Shown: in pieces, positions 34,839 through 42,616 of the stretch
Numbering within the stretch: position 1 is the stretch's first letter
Layout: the number at the start of each line of letters is the position of its first letter
Assembly (NCBI GenBank): GCA_018715645.1
Contig: DVLE01000010.1
Span: forward strand, 1 to 53,119
Source of the DNA: Candidatus Merdisoma merdipullorum
GTDB lineage: Bacteria > Bacillota > Clostridia > Lachnospirales > Lachnospiraceae
Direction: 5' to 3'
DNA: 53,119 nucleotides
Made by a program: the position numbers and the translations under genes
The notes under the pieces: generated by a model
What the model was told of the DNA's origin: nothing
What the model saw: the letters and a program-made list of their open reading frames with translations, nothing else
Databases searched by the model: none

Positions 34839-36173
34839 ATGCAAAACGAACTGACACACGGACCTGTTATGAAAACGATGCTGCGCTTTGCGGTTCCAAT
34901 GATCCTGGGAGACCTCCTGCAGCAGTGCTACAATATCGCGGACACACTGATCGTAGGCCGCTATCTGGGAGCCGACGCTCTGGCCGCCGTAGGTTCCGCC
35001 TTTTCTCTGATGACCTTTCTGACCTCCGTACTTCTCGGTCTTGCCATGGGAAGCGGTACCGTATTTTCCATCCGCTTCGGCCAGAAGGATTCGCACGGAC
35101 TGAAGGAAGGAATCCTTGCTTCCTTTGCCCTGCTGGGCGTCGTCACGGTCATATTGAATATCCTGGTATTCGCAGGCATCGACTGGATTATCTGGTTTCT
35201 GCGTACCCCAAAGGAGCTGGTAGCGCTGATGAAAGAATACCTGTGCGTTATTTTTGCAGGACTTTCCGGCATCTTTCTTTACAACTTTTTTGCTTCGCTG
35301 CTGCGTTCCCTTGGAAATTCCGTGATTCCTCTGGCCTTTCTCGCTGTTTCGGCAGGACTCAACATTGTTCTCGATCTCTGGTTTGTCGCCGGACTTGGAC
35401 GGGGCGTGGCCGGAGCTGCCGAAGCCACCGTCATTTCCCAATATGTGTCCGGACTCGGAATCGCCGTCTACACCTATCGGAAATTCCCGCAGCTTCTGCG
35501 CAAGGAAAAGGGCGTCCGGCTGCGCAAAAGCCGTATACGGGAGATCACCAGCTATTCCGCGCTGACCTGCATGCAGCAGTCGATTATGAATCTGGGAATT
35601 CTGGCCGTACAGGGACTGGTCAACAGCTTTGGCACGACCATCATGGCAGCCTTCGCCGCCGCAGTAAAAATCGACGCTTTCGCCTATCTTCCGGTCCAGG
35701 ATTTCGGAAACGCCTTTTCTATCTTTACCGCGCAGAATTATGGAGCGCGGCAGACGGAACGCATAAAAAAAGGCATCCGGACAGCCATCCTTACGACTGT
35801 GTCCTTCAGCCTTTTTATTTCCTTATGTGTCTGTCTTTTCGCCAGGCCTTTGATGTCCCTCTTTATCGACAGCTCGGAAAGCGCTGTCATTGCGGAAGGC
35901 GTACGTTATCTGCGGATTGAAGGAGCCTTTTATTTTATGATAGGCATTCTGTTCCTTCTCTACGGCCTCTACCGGGCTCTTGGAAAGCCGGGTATGTCCG
36001 TAGTACTCACCATAGTTTCCCTTGGCACCCGCGTAGCCCTGGCCTATGCTCTCTCGGCAGTCCCGGCTCTCGGCGTCGTGGGAATCTGGTGGTCCGTGCC
36101 TATTGGCTGGTTCCTGGCTGACGCACTGGGAATCGGATACTATCTCATATCCTACCGTCCGCAGTCTCCGTGA
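34839..36173 (+). CDS. MATE-family multidrug exporter
   Basis: 444 residues with twelve membrane helices in two similar halves. The N-terminal motif ELTHGPVMKTMLRFAVPMIL is typical of clostridial MATE/NorM-DinF proteins, followed by QCYNIADTLIVGRYLGADAL. It should export drugs or metabolites in exchange for Na+ or H+. The start at 34839 is chosen from the promoter position. Its divergent Lrp neighbour is a likely regulator. The 3' end overlaps the convergent DUF134/NifX-like gene by 22 bp. Confidence 0.92.
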   Translation: MQNELTHGPVMKTMLRFAVPMILGDLLQQCYNIADTLIVGRYLGADALAAVGSAFSLMTFLTSVLLGLAMGSGTVFSIRFGQKDSHGLKEGILASFALLGVVTVILNILVFAGIDWIIWFLRTPKELVALMKEYLCVIFAGLSGIFLYNFFASLLRSLGNSVIPLAFLAVSAGLNIVLDLWFVAGLGRGVAGAAEATVISQYVSGLGIAVYTYRKFPQLLRKEKGVRLRKSRIREITSYSALTCMQQSIMNLGILAVQGLVNSFGTTIMAAFAAAVKIDAFAYLPVQDFGNAFSIFTAQNYGARQTERIKKGIRTAILTTVSFSLFISLCVCLFARPLMSLFIDSSESAVIAEGVRYLRIEGAFYFMIGILFLLYGLYRALGKPGMSVVLTIVSLGTRVALAYALSAVPALGVVGIWWSVPIGWFLADALGIGYYLISYRPQSP

Positions 36174-36931
36174 CGGCACTCATGATCCCCGCCATGGCCA
36201 TGGCCGCAGCTATGGCCTTCCCCATGCTCATGATGGTCGCAGTGTACATCCGGATTGTATGCAAGCGTTCCTTCCGCCAGAGCCTTAACCGCTTCATCAG
36301 CGCTGCCGGCTACACCGCCGTAAAGACGAATTCCAGCATCGGCCAAAGCATTCTGCGCTCCCATGCCGATGCCTCCGCAGATCAGAGTATCCACCTGCAG
36401 GTCCAGAAGAAATCCTGCCAGGGCTCCATGGCCGCTTCCGTTCGTGTCTACGACCTGTTCTTTTGTAATCTTTCCATCTTCCACATCATAAATCTTGAAC
36501 TGCTCCGTATGTCCAAAATGCTGGAAGATCTCGCCGTTTTCGTAAGTAACCGCTACTCTCATTTCATTCTCTCCTTTCGCCGGAACTTCCGGATTCGCCT
36601 GTGTCCTGCGGCATACCTTCCCGCAGTAGGGAACAGCCGAGCCGTCGCAAAAACGGTAATTTCCACCTGCGATGAGAAGCGGCCTTCCGTTTACGATGCA
36701 CTCCGCGATCTTCTCACGGGCCGCCTCGTAAATCTCCGTCACCGTCGTCCGGGAGATGTCCATCTGCCGGGCGCACTGCTCGTGGGTGAGCTTCTCCAGA
36801 TCAATCAGGCGGATGACCTCGTATTCGTCCAAGGTCAGAATAACCTGTCCCTGACAGGGAATCCCCTCCGGGATAAAGCTTTCATAAGCCGGTTCAGAGC
36901 AGATTCTTCTGCATCGGCTGGGACGGGCCAT
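36152..36931 (-). CDS. DUF134 HTH / NifX-type (dinitrogenase Fe-Mo cofactor) fusion with His-rich tail
   Basis: 259 residues in three parts. About 1-105 is a DUF134 domain: MARPSRCRRICSEPAYESFI, then LTLDEYEVIRLIDLEKLTHE, a sigma-70-region-4-like HTH. About 123-225 is a NifX/NifB-C type domain (MRVAVTYENGEIFQHFGHTE, then VDTNGSGHGALAGFLLD, LICGGIGMGAQNALADAGI), a fold that binds iron-sulfur or molybdenum precursors. The tail from about 228 is rich in His, Cys and Asp and probably binds metal. Related proteins are common in anaerobes and usually not linked to nitrogen fixation; no nif genes are here. A metal- or redox-responsive regulator is a reasonable inference. Confidence 0.88.
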   Translation of the reverse strand: MARPSRCRRICSEPAYESFIPEGIPCQGQVILTLDEYEVIRLIDLEKLTHEQCARQMDISRTTVTEIYEAAREKIAECIVNGRPLLIAGGNYRFCDGSAVPYCGKVCRRTQANPEVPAKGENEMRVAVTYENGEIFQHFGHTEQFKIYDVEDGKITKEQVVDTNGSGHGALAGFLLDLQVDTLICGGIGMGAQNALADAGIRLYGGVAGSADEAVKALAEGTLAYNPDVHCDHHEHGEGHSCGHGHGGDHECRHGDCGR

Positions 36932-36970
36932 AGAATCACCTCCGGTTAGTTTCCGTCATATGTCGAAAAT

Positions 36971-36999
36971 AGTATAGCACGATATAACTGAAAATACAA
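36971..36999 (-). promoter_or_regulatory. Promoter of the DUF134/NifX-like gene
   Basis: TTGTAT (36999-36994), a 17-bp spacer and TATACT (36976-36971) on the minus strand. The predicted start is about 33 bp before the ATG. Between here and 37064 I see no further feature. Confidence 0.65.
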
Positions 37000-37064
37000 G
37001 CGTCACTTTTCATTTATACGTATCCTGCAGGCCCACAAGCTTAACCTCTCTTTTGTCTGCAAGC

Positions 37065-37226
37065 TCAGCAGATTAACTGATCAATCAGCTCTATCGCGTA
37101 CAACGGCAGATGAATGAGCCAGTCTTCTTCTTTGTAGTCTGACATAGATGTGCGGATGCAAATTTCAGGAGAAAACTTTTCCCGACAGGTTTTCAGACTC
37201 TTAGCTCTAAGGTTTACCTCCGCCTT
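37065..37226 (-). pseudogene. C-terminal remnant of a DUF4143-type AAA ATPase
   Basis: An open stretch without start codon reads KAEVNLRAKSLKTCREKFSP, then EICIRTSMSDYKEEDWLIHL and PLYAIELIDQLIC, ending with a stop at 37065-37067. The pattern EVNLRAKSLK...RTSMSDYKEEDWL..PLYAI is typical of the very C-terminus of DUF4143-containing ATPases of gut clostridia. The rest of that roughly 400-residue protein is missing; upstream the frame is closed by TGA at 37229-37227. It lies directly at the left border of the lipoprotein array. Confidence 0.65.
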
Positions 37227-37238
37227 TCATGCGGCAGA

Positions 37239-38342
37239 CTAATTTTCATAAGTTTGAGAGCTGATCAAGTTTCCGTCCCCATCGTAGCGTTCAGAACCGA
37301 TATAATTTCCTTCAGTATCATAATTATAGGTCCGATAGCTTTCCAGCTGTCCCTCTGCGCCATAGTAGCTTTCGCGTGTCCGTTTTCCTTCCAAGCCGTA
37401 TTCTGTAATGTAATAGCCTGTCAACTGTCCATCCGGCGTATAATAGCTTCTTCGTGTTTCCTTTCCCTGCGCGTCGTATTCATATTCCGTCGTTTCTGTC
37501 AGTTCTCCCTCCGAATCATACTGTTTTGACAGAATCTGATTCCCCGCTGAATCATATTGATTGATTTGATAGTCTGTCATGGAACCCTGCGCGTCATAGA
37601 ACGTCTCCCGAACCGCATTTCCAGAAGCGTCCCGTTCAATAACCTGGCTCCCCACCTCGCCGCTCGATGTCGGATACCAGTACCCCACAAGATTCTGTCC
37701 GGCTTCATTGTAAGCCATCTCTACATACCCGGTCTGACTGCCCGAAGCGTCATAAGAAGCGACGGACGCCTGTCTCCCCTCCTCGTCGTAGGTATAATCG
37801 TGATACCAGAGTAAAGTCCCTGAAGTGTCGTAGCTGCTCATTCTTCTGGCATTTCCTGAGGAATCCATAATATTGCCGGATTCCATCTCCGCTATTTTGT
37901 CCGCGATTTCTTCGTTTTCCCCGGTTTTCTCCAGTCCTTCGTTCAAAATTTCCAGGGCCGCATCATAATCTCCCTGACGGATACAGACGTCCGCGATTCC
38001 AAGATAAGCGGACACATTCGTCTCGTCCAACTCCAATACCTGCCTATAATCCGCCAGAGCCTGCGCCAGATGCTCCTCCGTCTCACCGGACAGAATGTAA
38101 GCGTCACCACGGCCTATGTAAGCGTCCGCCTGATTCGGCTCGATCTCAATGGCCGCCGTAAAGGCCACGATGGCTTCCTCATAACTTTCTTCCAACAGAT
38201 ATTGCTGGCCCAGGTCATACTGTTCCTGCCATTTTTCAGTTGTGCTTTTGCCGCAGGCCGCTGCAAGAGCTAACAGCGTCAGGATTCCCAGCACGCCACA
38301 CAGTTTTCTTGCCCTTTTCCTTAAATTCAAATTTCGTTCCAT
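37239..38342 (-). CDS. TPR lipoprotein with YD-type repeats (array member 1)
   Basis: 367 residues. A signal peptide ends in the lipobox LAAAC, followed by GKSTTEKWQEQYDLGQQYLL. Three TPR units occupy about 35-150 (EEAIVAFTAAIEIEPNQADA, ALADYRQVLELDE, GDYDAALEILNEGLEKTGEN). The C-terminal 210 residues are about ten tandem YD-type repeats (YDASGS, YDSAGNQ, YDSEGEL and similar), related in pattern to Rhs/YwqK-like repeats. No toxin-like C-terminal domain follows. It is predicted to be lipid-anchored outside the cell. The ATG at 38342 follows GAGGATTG; a TTG two codons earlier is possible. This is the leftmost copy of the array, separated from the others by a patch of broken genes. Confidence 0.85.
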   Translation of the reverse strand: MERNLNLRKRARKLCGVLGILTLLALAAACGKSTTEKWQEQYDLGQQYLLEESYEEAIVAFTAAIEIEPNQADAYIGRGDAYILSGETEEHLAQALADYRQVLELDETNVSAYLGIADVCIRQGDYDAALEILNEGLEKTGENEEIADKIAEMESGNIMDSSGNARRMSSYDTSGTLLWYHDYTYDEEGRQASVASYDASGSQTGYVEMAYNEAGQNLVGYWYPTSSGEVGSQVIERDASGNAVRETFYDAQGSMTDYQINQYDSAGNQILSKQYDSEGELTETTEYEYDAQGKETRRSYYTPDGQLTGYYITEYGLEGKRTRESYYGAEGQLESYRTYNYDTEGNYIGSERYDGDGNLISSQTYEN

Positions 38343-38374
38343 TTTCAATCCTCATTCCTCTTTTAAAGCCAGAC

Positions 38375-38398
38375 AAAACGGGCGGCTTTCGTCGCCCG
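38375..38398 (-). terminator. Terminator after the poly-G lipoprotein gene
   Basis: On the minus strand a 6-bp GC stem (38398-38393 with 38384-38379) with an 8-nt loop is followed by TTTTG. It lies about 27 bp past the stop at 38425. Confidence 0.65.
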
Positions 38399-38424
38399 CC
38401 TGTCGCCTGCGCTTCAAAGCGCTC

Positions 38425-38923
38425 TTATTCCAAATCCACCGGCGCTGTGATCAGCACGGAATTTTCCAGGGCATATTGTCCCTCTCTCCCATCCGCCTCA
38501 AACACTCCGTAAAAGGTCAGGATAAAATCTTCATCTCTGCTCACTTCAATGACAGCCGCCGCCGTTTCTTCGCTGGTAAAGATCTCGTCCGCCGTAAAAT
38601 CTGACGTTAGTTCCGCTCCTTCCAGGCTAAGAAGGTACTCGGCGTATTCTCTGGCTCCGCTTATCGCTTCTTCACTGGAATCATAATAGTACTCCACAGA
38701 GTCGAAGTAGAATCCTGCTTCATAGCTCTCTTTCAGATCTTCCTCTGTCATCTGAGAATATTCCGCCTCGAAATTATCCGAGGAAACTACATCCTCAAAC
38801 CCGGAAATGCCACGCTCCTCTAAGGCAGCCTCCATCCCGCTTTTTACCTGCTTCCCGCAGCCCCCCCCCTGATACAGCTATCAGGCCAGCCAGCGCTACC
38901 AGTGTCATCAATTTTCTTTTCAT
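38425..38923 (-). pseudogene. Lipoprotein gene out of frame at a nine-G tract
   Basis: The ATG at 38923 has AGGAGG eight bases upstream and opens a signal peptide, MKRKLMTLVALAGLIAVS, that runs into nine G's (38861-38869). With eight, five or two G's the reading would continue as GCGKQVKSGMEAALEERGIS, supplying a lipobox Cys and the 136-residue open frame that ends at 38425. With nine it leaves the frame. The mature part is acidic and Tyr-rich (ESYEAGFYFDSVEYYYDSSE) and I do not recognise it; it has no TPR. The repeat tract is at exactly the place where on/off switching of a surface lipoprotein could act. An internal ATG at 38835 would make a protein without signal peptide. Confidence 0.7.
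38861..38869 (-). repeat. Homopolymeric tract of nine G (minus strand)
   Basis: Nine consecutive C on the plus strand, G on the coding strand, just before the lipobox Cys codon of the lipoprotein gene at 38425-38923. I noticed no other G or C run this long while reading the window. Confidence 0.9.
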
Positions 38924-39015
38924 GTTCATATCCTCCTTTTTATCTTCACATGAAACTTTGAATTTCATGGAAACTACTCCCTTGATACAGTCAGGCAGCC
39001 TGTTCTTCTGCCGCC

Positions 39016-39275
39016 CTATCTTTTGTCCCTGTCGATAAATTCCAGAAAAATCGTGCCGATGATTCCGTACAGGATAGAAAATCCCAGCAGGATTCCCCAG
39101 AGCTGCAGCAGATTTTCCGCAGTCGCGCCGTACTCCCAGGGAAGCTCACCGTCGTAAGGCATTTCTTCCAGATTCGCTGTGGCGCAGAACGCTCCCATGC
39201 TCCAGCGGCTGATCGTCAGGCAGGACAGCGCCTTTGCCAGTCCCTCAAGTTCAAAGATTACGCCTGCCAGAGTAT
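39016..39275 (-). pseudogene. ABC-2 type permease, C-terminal remnant
   Basis: The open stretch reads HTLAGVIFELEGLAKALSCL, then TISRWSMGAFCATANLEEMP, then LLQLWGILLGFSILYGIIGT (one membrane helix) and ends IFLEFIDRDKR. The motif FELEG..LS.LTISRWSM is typical of the last extracytoplasmic part of FHA/ABC-2 fusion transporters. Only about 85 residues remain of a protein normally several hundred long, with no start signal. The left end merges near 39268-39275 into the leucine-rich-repeat remnant. Confidence 0.55.
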
Positions 39276-39635
39276 GTTCTCCTCCTTTGTCTCCAGTGCC
39301 TGGAAATCAGGATATACCGTCACCGGATTATCGTAAAAGGAAAGAAGTTCATACATCCCAGCACCTTCGACTGGCAGAGGTGAAAAATCCTGAATCTGAT
39401 TGTGCTCCAGGCAAAGATACAAGCCATCCGTCCTGTTCAGCCGGTTTAATACAGAAATATCCATGAGCTGATTGCTCCTCAGATCCAGATACAGTAAATC
39501 AGCCGAGCTTTCGAGCGCGCTAATATCCGTTATTCGATTATTGCCGGCCTGCAGCGTCAAAATGCCTGATAAGCTCGTATTTTCCTGACAGAACCACTGT
39601 ACCTTCCGGCCTTTCATCTTGTTGAACCGTATCAT
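39258..39635 (-). pseudogene. Leucine-rich-repeat protein fragment
   Basis: 125 residues with internalin-like LRR units: LQAGNNRITDISALESS, LYLDLRSNQLMDISVLNRL and LYLCLEHNQIQDFSPL. There is no signal peptide or anchor, and LRR proteins of this type are usually much longer and secreted. It begins where the truncated AbiEii gene ends (4-bp overlap, ATGA) and ends inside the ABC-permease remnant. An AAGGAG lies 13 nt before the ATG, so translation is possible, but I judge it a fragment. Confidence 0.6.
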
Positions 39636-39820
39636 TCACTGTACTCACTCCTTTCCGGCGCTTTCATTTCCTCCCGTTTACATCCACTCTCTATTGGCAG
39701 TTCCAAACGGCGCAGAAATTCTTCTTGGCAGAAAAGCTGCAGACAAAGCTGATAGCTTCTTCCGCTTTCTTTCGCCTTATTTTTTAATCTTGCAAGCACA
39801 GATGCAGCAATATCAGCCAT
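39632..39820 (-). pseudogene. AbiEii toxin, truncated after about 40 residues
   Basis: The first 40 residues, MADIAASVLARLKNKAKESG, then RSYQLCLQLFCQEEFLRRLE, match the N-terminus of AbiEii nucleotidyltransferase toxins. After about position 39700 the sequence is unrelated and stops at 39632. The catalytic nucleotidyltransferase motif (GGxxL... and D/E pairs) is lost, so no toxin is made. The start overlaps the antitoxin stop by 8 bp, as in intact abiE operons. Confidence 0.7.
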
Positions 39821-40439
39821 TGAGCAGTACCTCCATTACATTCATAACTTTTGCATAAAGCTTCATTTCTTTTGCATACTTTGAGAGGTTCGCAAGATTT
39901 TTATTTTTATCGGCTGAATATGCTTTGACAGCCTTATTAAAAGTTTCGCTGTCAAGTTTTGTCCTATATTTAAAGCAATCACATATTGTGCGTTCCCGGT
40001 CGTATACGGCAAGAGCAACGCCATTAAAATCATCTGTGATTTTGCCTATCTGAAAAAGCTGCTTTTGAATATAGTAAGCTTTTATCGGAAATTCCTCTAT
40101 CCTTTTTACAGAACGAGACGCTGTTCTTGGTACGGCAACAGACCATTCACGGGGAGCAAAATCACTATATCCATAATGAAACAAGGCAGATTCCACACAT
40201 ACAATTCCCTGTGGGAGAAGCTCTCGTATCAACTGTTCCTCTGTAATTTGATTACTTTGCGGAAACTGATACACACCTCGCCGGATCCTTTCGATAAAAC
40301 CTTTTTTACAAAGCACAGCCACATCATAATTCTTCATGCCTTCTGCCGTAAAATCAGCAGTTTTTGCAATACCACCCTTATTTTCAAGTACTTTTTTTGC
40401 AATTTCTTTTTTATTCAAGGAAACACCAACTTTCTGCAC
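39813..40439 (-). CDS. AbiEi-type antitoxin of a type IV toxin-antitoxin system
   Basis: About 201-208 residues. The N-terminal winged HTH (NKKEIAKKVLENKGGIAKTA, then GFIERIRRGVYQFP) is followed by the AbiEi C-terminal domain with VYDRERTICDCFKYRTKLDS and FNKAVKAYSADKNKNLANLS. AbiEi represses its own operon and neutralises the AbiEii nucleotidyltransferase in phage abortive infection. Here the toxin is truncated, so the antitoxin is an orphan. Start uncertain: GTG at 40439 or TTG at 40418, the latter matching the usual family beginning. The gene is noticeably A+T-richer than its neighbours, consistent with horizontal acquisition. Confidence 0.85.
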   Translation of the reverse strand: MQKVGVSLNKKEIAKKVLENKGGIAKTADFTAEGMKNYDVAVLCKKGFIERIRRGVYQFPQSNQITEEQLIRELLPQGIVCVESALFHYGYSDFAPREWSVAVPRTASRSVKRIEEFPIKAYYIQKQLFQIGKITDDFNGVALAVYDRERTICDCFKYRTKLDSETFNKAVKAYSADKNKNLANLSKYAKEMKLYAKVMNVMEVLLNG

Positions 40440-40465
40440 GCAATTATAAAATATCGCATGTAATT

Positions 40466-40494
40466 ATTGTATTATGAATCAAAAGTAATTGCAA
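40466..40494 (-). promoter_or_regulatory. Promoter of the AbiEi gene
   Basis: TTGCAA (40494-40489), a 17-bp spacer and TACAAT (40471-40466) on the minus strand. Partly similar direct repeats beginning GTAATT lie on the plus strand at 40460 and 40485, around the promoter; they may be the antitoxin's operator. Confidence 0.5.
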
Positions 40495-40514
40495 TATTCA
40501 TCAGCAGACAGGTT

Positions 40515-41480
40515 TTAAAAGAGCGTGAAATAATCCTCTCCCTCTACTCCTTCCATTTCCGGCGCAATATCCGGGACCTCCACGGGGAAGATTGCATAAT
40601 CCACCGCATTTCCCGCTTCATCCACGCCGATCAGCAAGACATAAAGGGTCAGCCCGCTATCCTCCAGATAGATTTCAATATCCTCCTCAAAGGTAAACGG
40701 GGGCTGCTCCTCATAAGTGTCATACGGAGTCTGAAGCCTGGCTGCGACGATCTCCTCCAGTTCCGAACCCTGAAGTGCAGCGAGATCATCCGAAACGTAT
40801 ATAGCAATACCCCGAAGGTTCTCAGGACCCTCGATCGTACAGAAAATGTGCATCCTTCCTTCTCCAAATATCACGCCTCCGGACTCAACACCGCCTTCCA
40901 GGTATTCGTAACTGAAATCGCGAACTGCAAGCGTTCCTCCAAGTGAGCCGTCAGAGGGCTCAAAAGGCGAGTTCGCCCCAGAATCGGCAGCTTCTGTGGA
41001 TGATTCTCCGGATGAGCTTTCCTCAGCAGAATTCTCCTGTATCAGTTCTTGTATCTCCTGTATCTTTTCATCAAGCGCAGATGATTCGTTCACCTGAGAA
41101 AGGCCGGTTTCCAGTACTTCCAAAGCGCTGCTGTAATCTCCCTGCGAGACATAGATGTCTGCAATTCCAAGATAAGCCGCTGTCTTTGTTCCATCCAGCT
41201 CCAGCGCCGTCTGGTAATCCGCCAGAGCAAGCGCAAGAATTTCCTCCGTCTCACCCGACAGAATGTAAGCGTCACCACGTCCTATGTAGGCGTCTGCCTG
41301 CTTTGGATCGATCTCGATGGCCGCCGTGAAAGCCACAATAGCCTCCTCATACTTTTCTTCCAGCAGGTATTGCTGGCCTAAGTCGTACTGCTCCTGCCAT
41401 TTTTCAGCCGTACTTTTGCCGCAGGCCGCCAGTAATAAAGCAATAACAGCCAAAACATAAACTATAACTTTCTTTTTCAT
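40515..41480 (-). CDS. TPR lipoprotein with C-terminal beta-rich domain A (array member 2)
   Basis: 321 residues. Lipobox LLAAC, then GKSTAEKWQEQYDLGQQYLL; three TPR units to about 145; a Ser/Glu-rich linker (NSAEESSSGESSTEAADSG); and a C-terminal domain of about 140 residues starting LAVRDFSYEYLEGGV, with IFCTIEGPENLRGIAIYVS and TLYVLLIGVDEAGN. The same domain type occurs in the rightmost copy (52330-53115). It looks like an extracellular beta-sandwich, function unknown. ATG with GGAGGA upstream. The gene ends the main array on its downstream side; the AbiE promoter follows. Confidence 0.82.
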   Translation of the reverse strand: MKKKVIVYVLAVIALLLAACGKSTAEKWQEQYDLGQQYLLEEKYEEAIVAFTAAIEIDPKQADAYIGRGDAYILSGETEEILALALADYQTALELDGTKTAAYLGIADIYVSQGDYSSALEVLETGLSQVNESSALDEKIQEIQELIQENSAEESSSGESSTEAADSGANSPFEPSDGSLGGTLAVRDFSYEYLEGGVESGGVIFGEGRMHIFCTIEGPENLRGIAIYVSDDLAALQGSELEEIVAARLQTPYDTYEEQPPFTFEEDIEIYLEDSGLTLYVLLIGVDEAGNAVDYAIFPVEVPDIAPEMEGVEGEDYFTLF

Positions 41481-41495
41481 GATATTCCTCCTTCA

Positions 41496-42566
41496 TTATT
41501 CATTTACAACGGATTCTATTATATTTCCACTGCTATCATATCGAATATATCCTATATTCTCCCCTGCCGTATTAAACTGATATACCCAGAGTTCTCTTAT
41601 CTGGTCATCAGGTTCATATACTCCATATTGAACAAGTTTGTCCCCGTCATATTCATATCTGTAATAATATATTAATTCATTCTCCGCATCATATCGGCTG
41701 TCTTTTAGTACACGGCCCTGTTCGTCGTATTCTACGATTCCAGACATAGACAATTCACCTGATGAATCATACCAACTGCTTTTTCTATTTCCGTTTGATT
41801 CATATTCATAAACTATCGTATAATCAATTTCTCCATCAGGATTATAATGCTTACTCTGAATTAAATTGCCTGACTCATCATATTCATATTCATTAGAACA
41901 CACTCGCCCTGTCCCATCTAAAACATATGAATAACCTGTCAGCATCTGACCGGCTTCGTTGTATCTCAAGTCTACATGACCTGTCTCATTTCCTGCTCCG
42001 TCGAAAGAAGTAACTGCCGTCCGTATTGCTTCTTCATCGTAAGAAAATTCATGATACCAAAGAAGAACTCCAGATTCGTCATAACTGCTTTGTCTTCGTA
42101 GTTTTCCAGAAGAATCCGTGATATTCCCCGATTCAATTTCTTCAATTTTGGCCGCGATTTCTTCATTTTCCCCGGTTTTCTCCAATCCCTCATTCAGGAT
42201 TCCCAGGGCCGCGTCATAATCTCCCTGACGGATATAGACATCCGCGATTCCAAGGTAGGCGGATATACTTTTCTCATCCAACTCCAATACCTGACGATAA
42301 TCCGCCAGGGCCTGCGTCAGATGTTCCTCCGTCTCGCCCGACAGAATGTAAGCGTCACCACGCCCTATGTAAGCGTCCGTCTGTTTCGGATCGATCTCGA
42401 TGGCCGCCGTGAAAGCTACGATGGCTTCCTCATAGTTTTCTTCCAACAGGTATTGCTGTCCTAAGTCGTACTGCTCCTGCCACTTTTCGGCCGTGCTTTT
42501 GCCGCAGGCCGGAAGAAAAACCAGCAACACTATCAAGCACAGCAGCCATTTCAGCTTTCGCATCAT
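41496..42566 (-). CDS. TPR lipoprotein with YD-type repeats (array member 3)
   Basis: 356 residues. The signal peptide MMRKLKWLLCLIVLLVFLPA is nearly identical to that of member 4; lipobox LPAC, then GKSTAEKWQEQYDLG. Three TPR units are followed by the shared linker EIESGNITDSSGKLRRQSSY and about nine YD-type repeats. The TPR part is close to that of member 1, including long runs of identical DNA. GGAG lies five bases before the first of two adjacent ATGs. Gaps to its neighbours are 15 and 50 bp. Confidence 0.83.
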   Translation of the reverse strand: MMRKLKWLLCLIVLLVFLPACGKSTAEKWQEQYDLGQQYLLEENYEEAIVAFTAAIEIDPKQTDAYIGRGDAYILSGETEEHLTQALADYRQVLELDEKSISAYLGIADVYIRQGDYDAALGILNEGLEKTGENEEIAAKIEEIESGNITDSSGKLRRQSSYDESGVLLWYHEFSYDEEAIRTAVTSFDGAGNETGHVDLRYNEAGQMLTGYSYVLDGTGRVCSNEYEYDESGNLIQSKHYNPDGEIDYTIVYEYESNGNRKSSWYDSSGELSMSGIVEYDEQGRVLKDSRYDAENELIYYYRYEYDGDKLVQYGVYEPDDQIRELWVYQFNTAGENIGYIRYDSSGNIIESVVNE

Positions 42567-42616
42567 CCATACTCCTTCCTCTGCACTTTAAGCGCACAGT
42601 CCTATTTTCATTGCTT

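Noticed and set aside
34826..35920. Plus-strand frame of 364 codons inside the MATE gene
   Set aside because: It is an out-of-frame reading of the MATE gene, very Arg-rich, with no hydrophobic pattern or motif.
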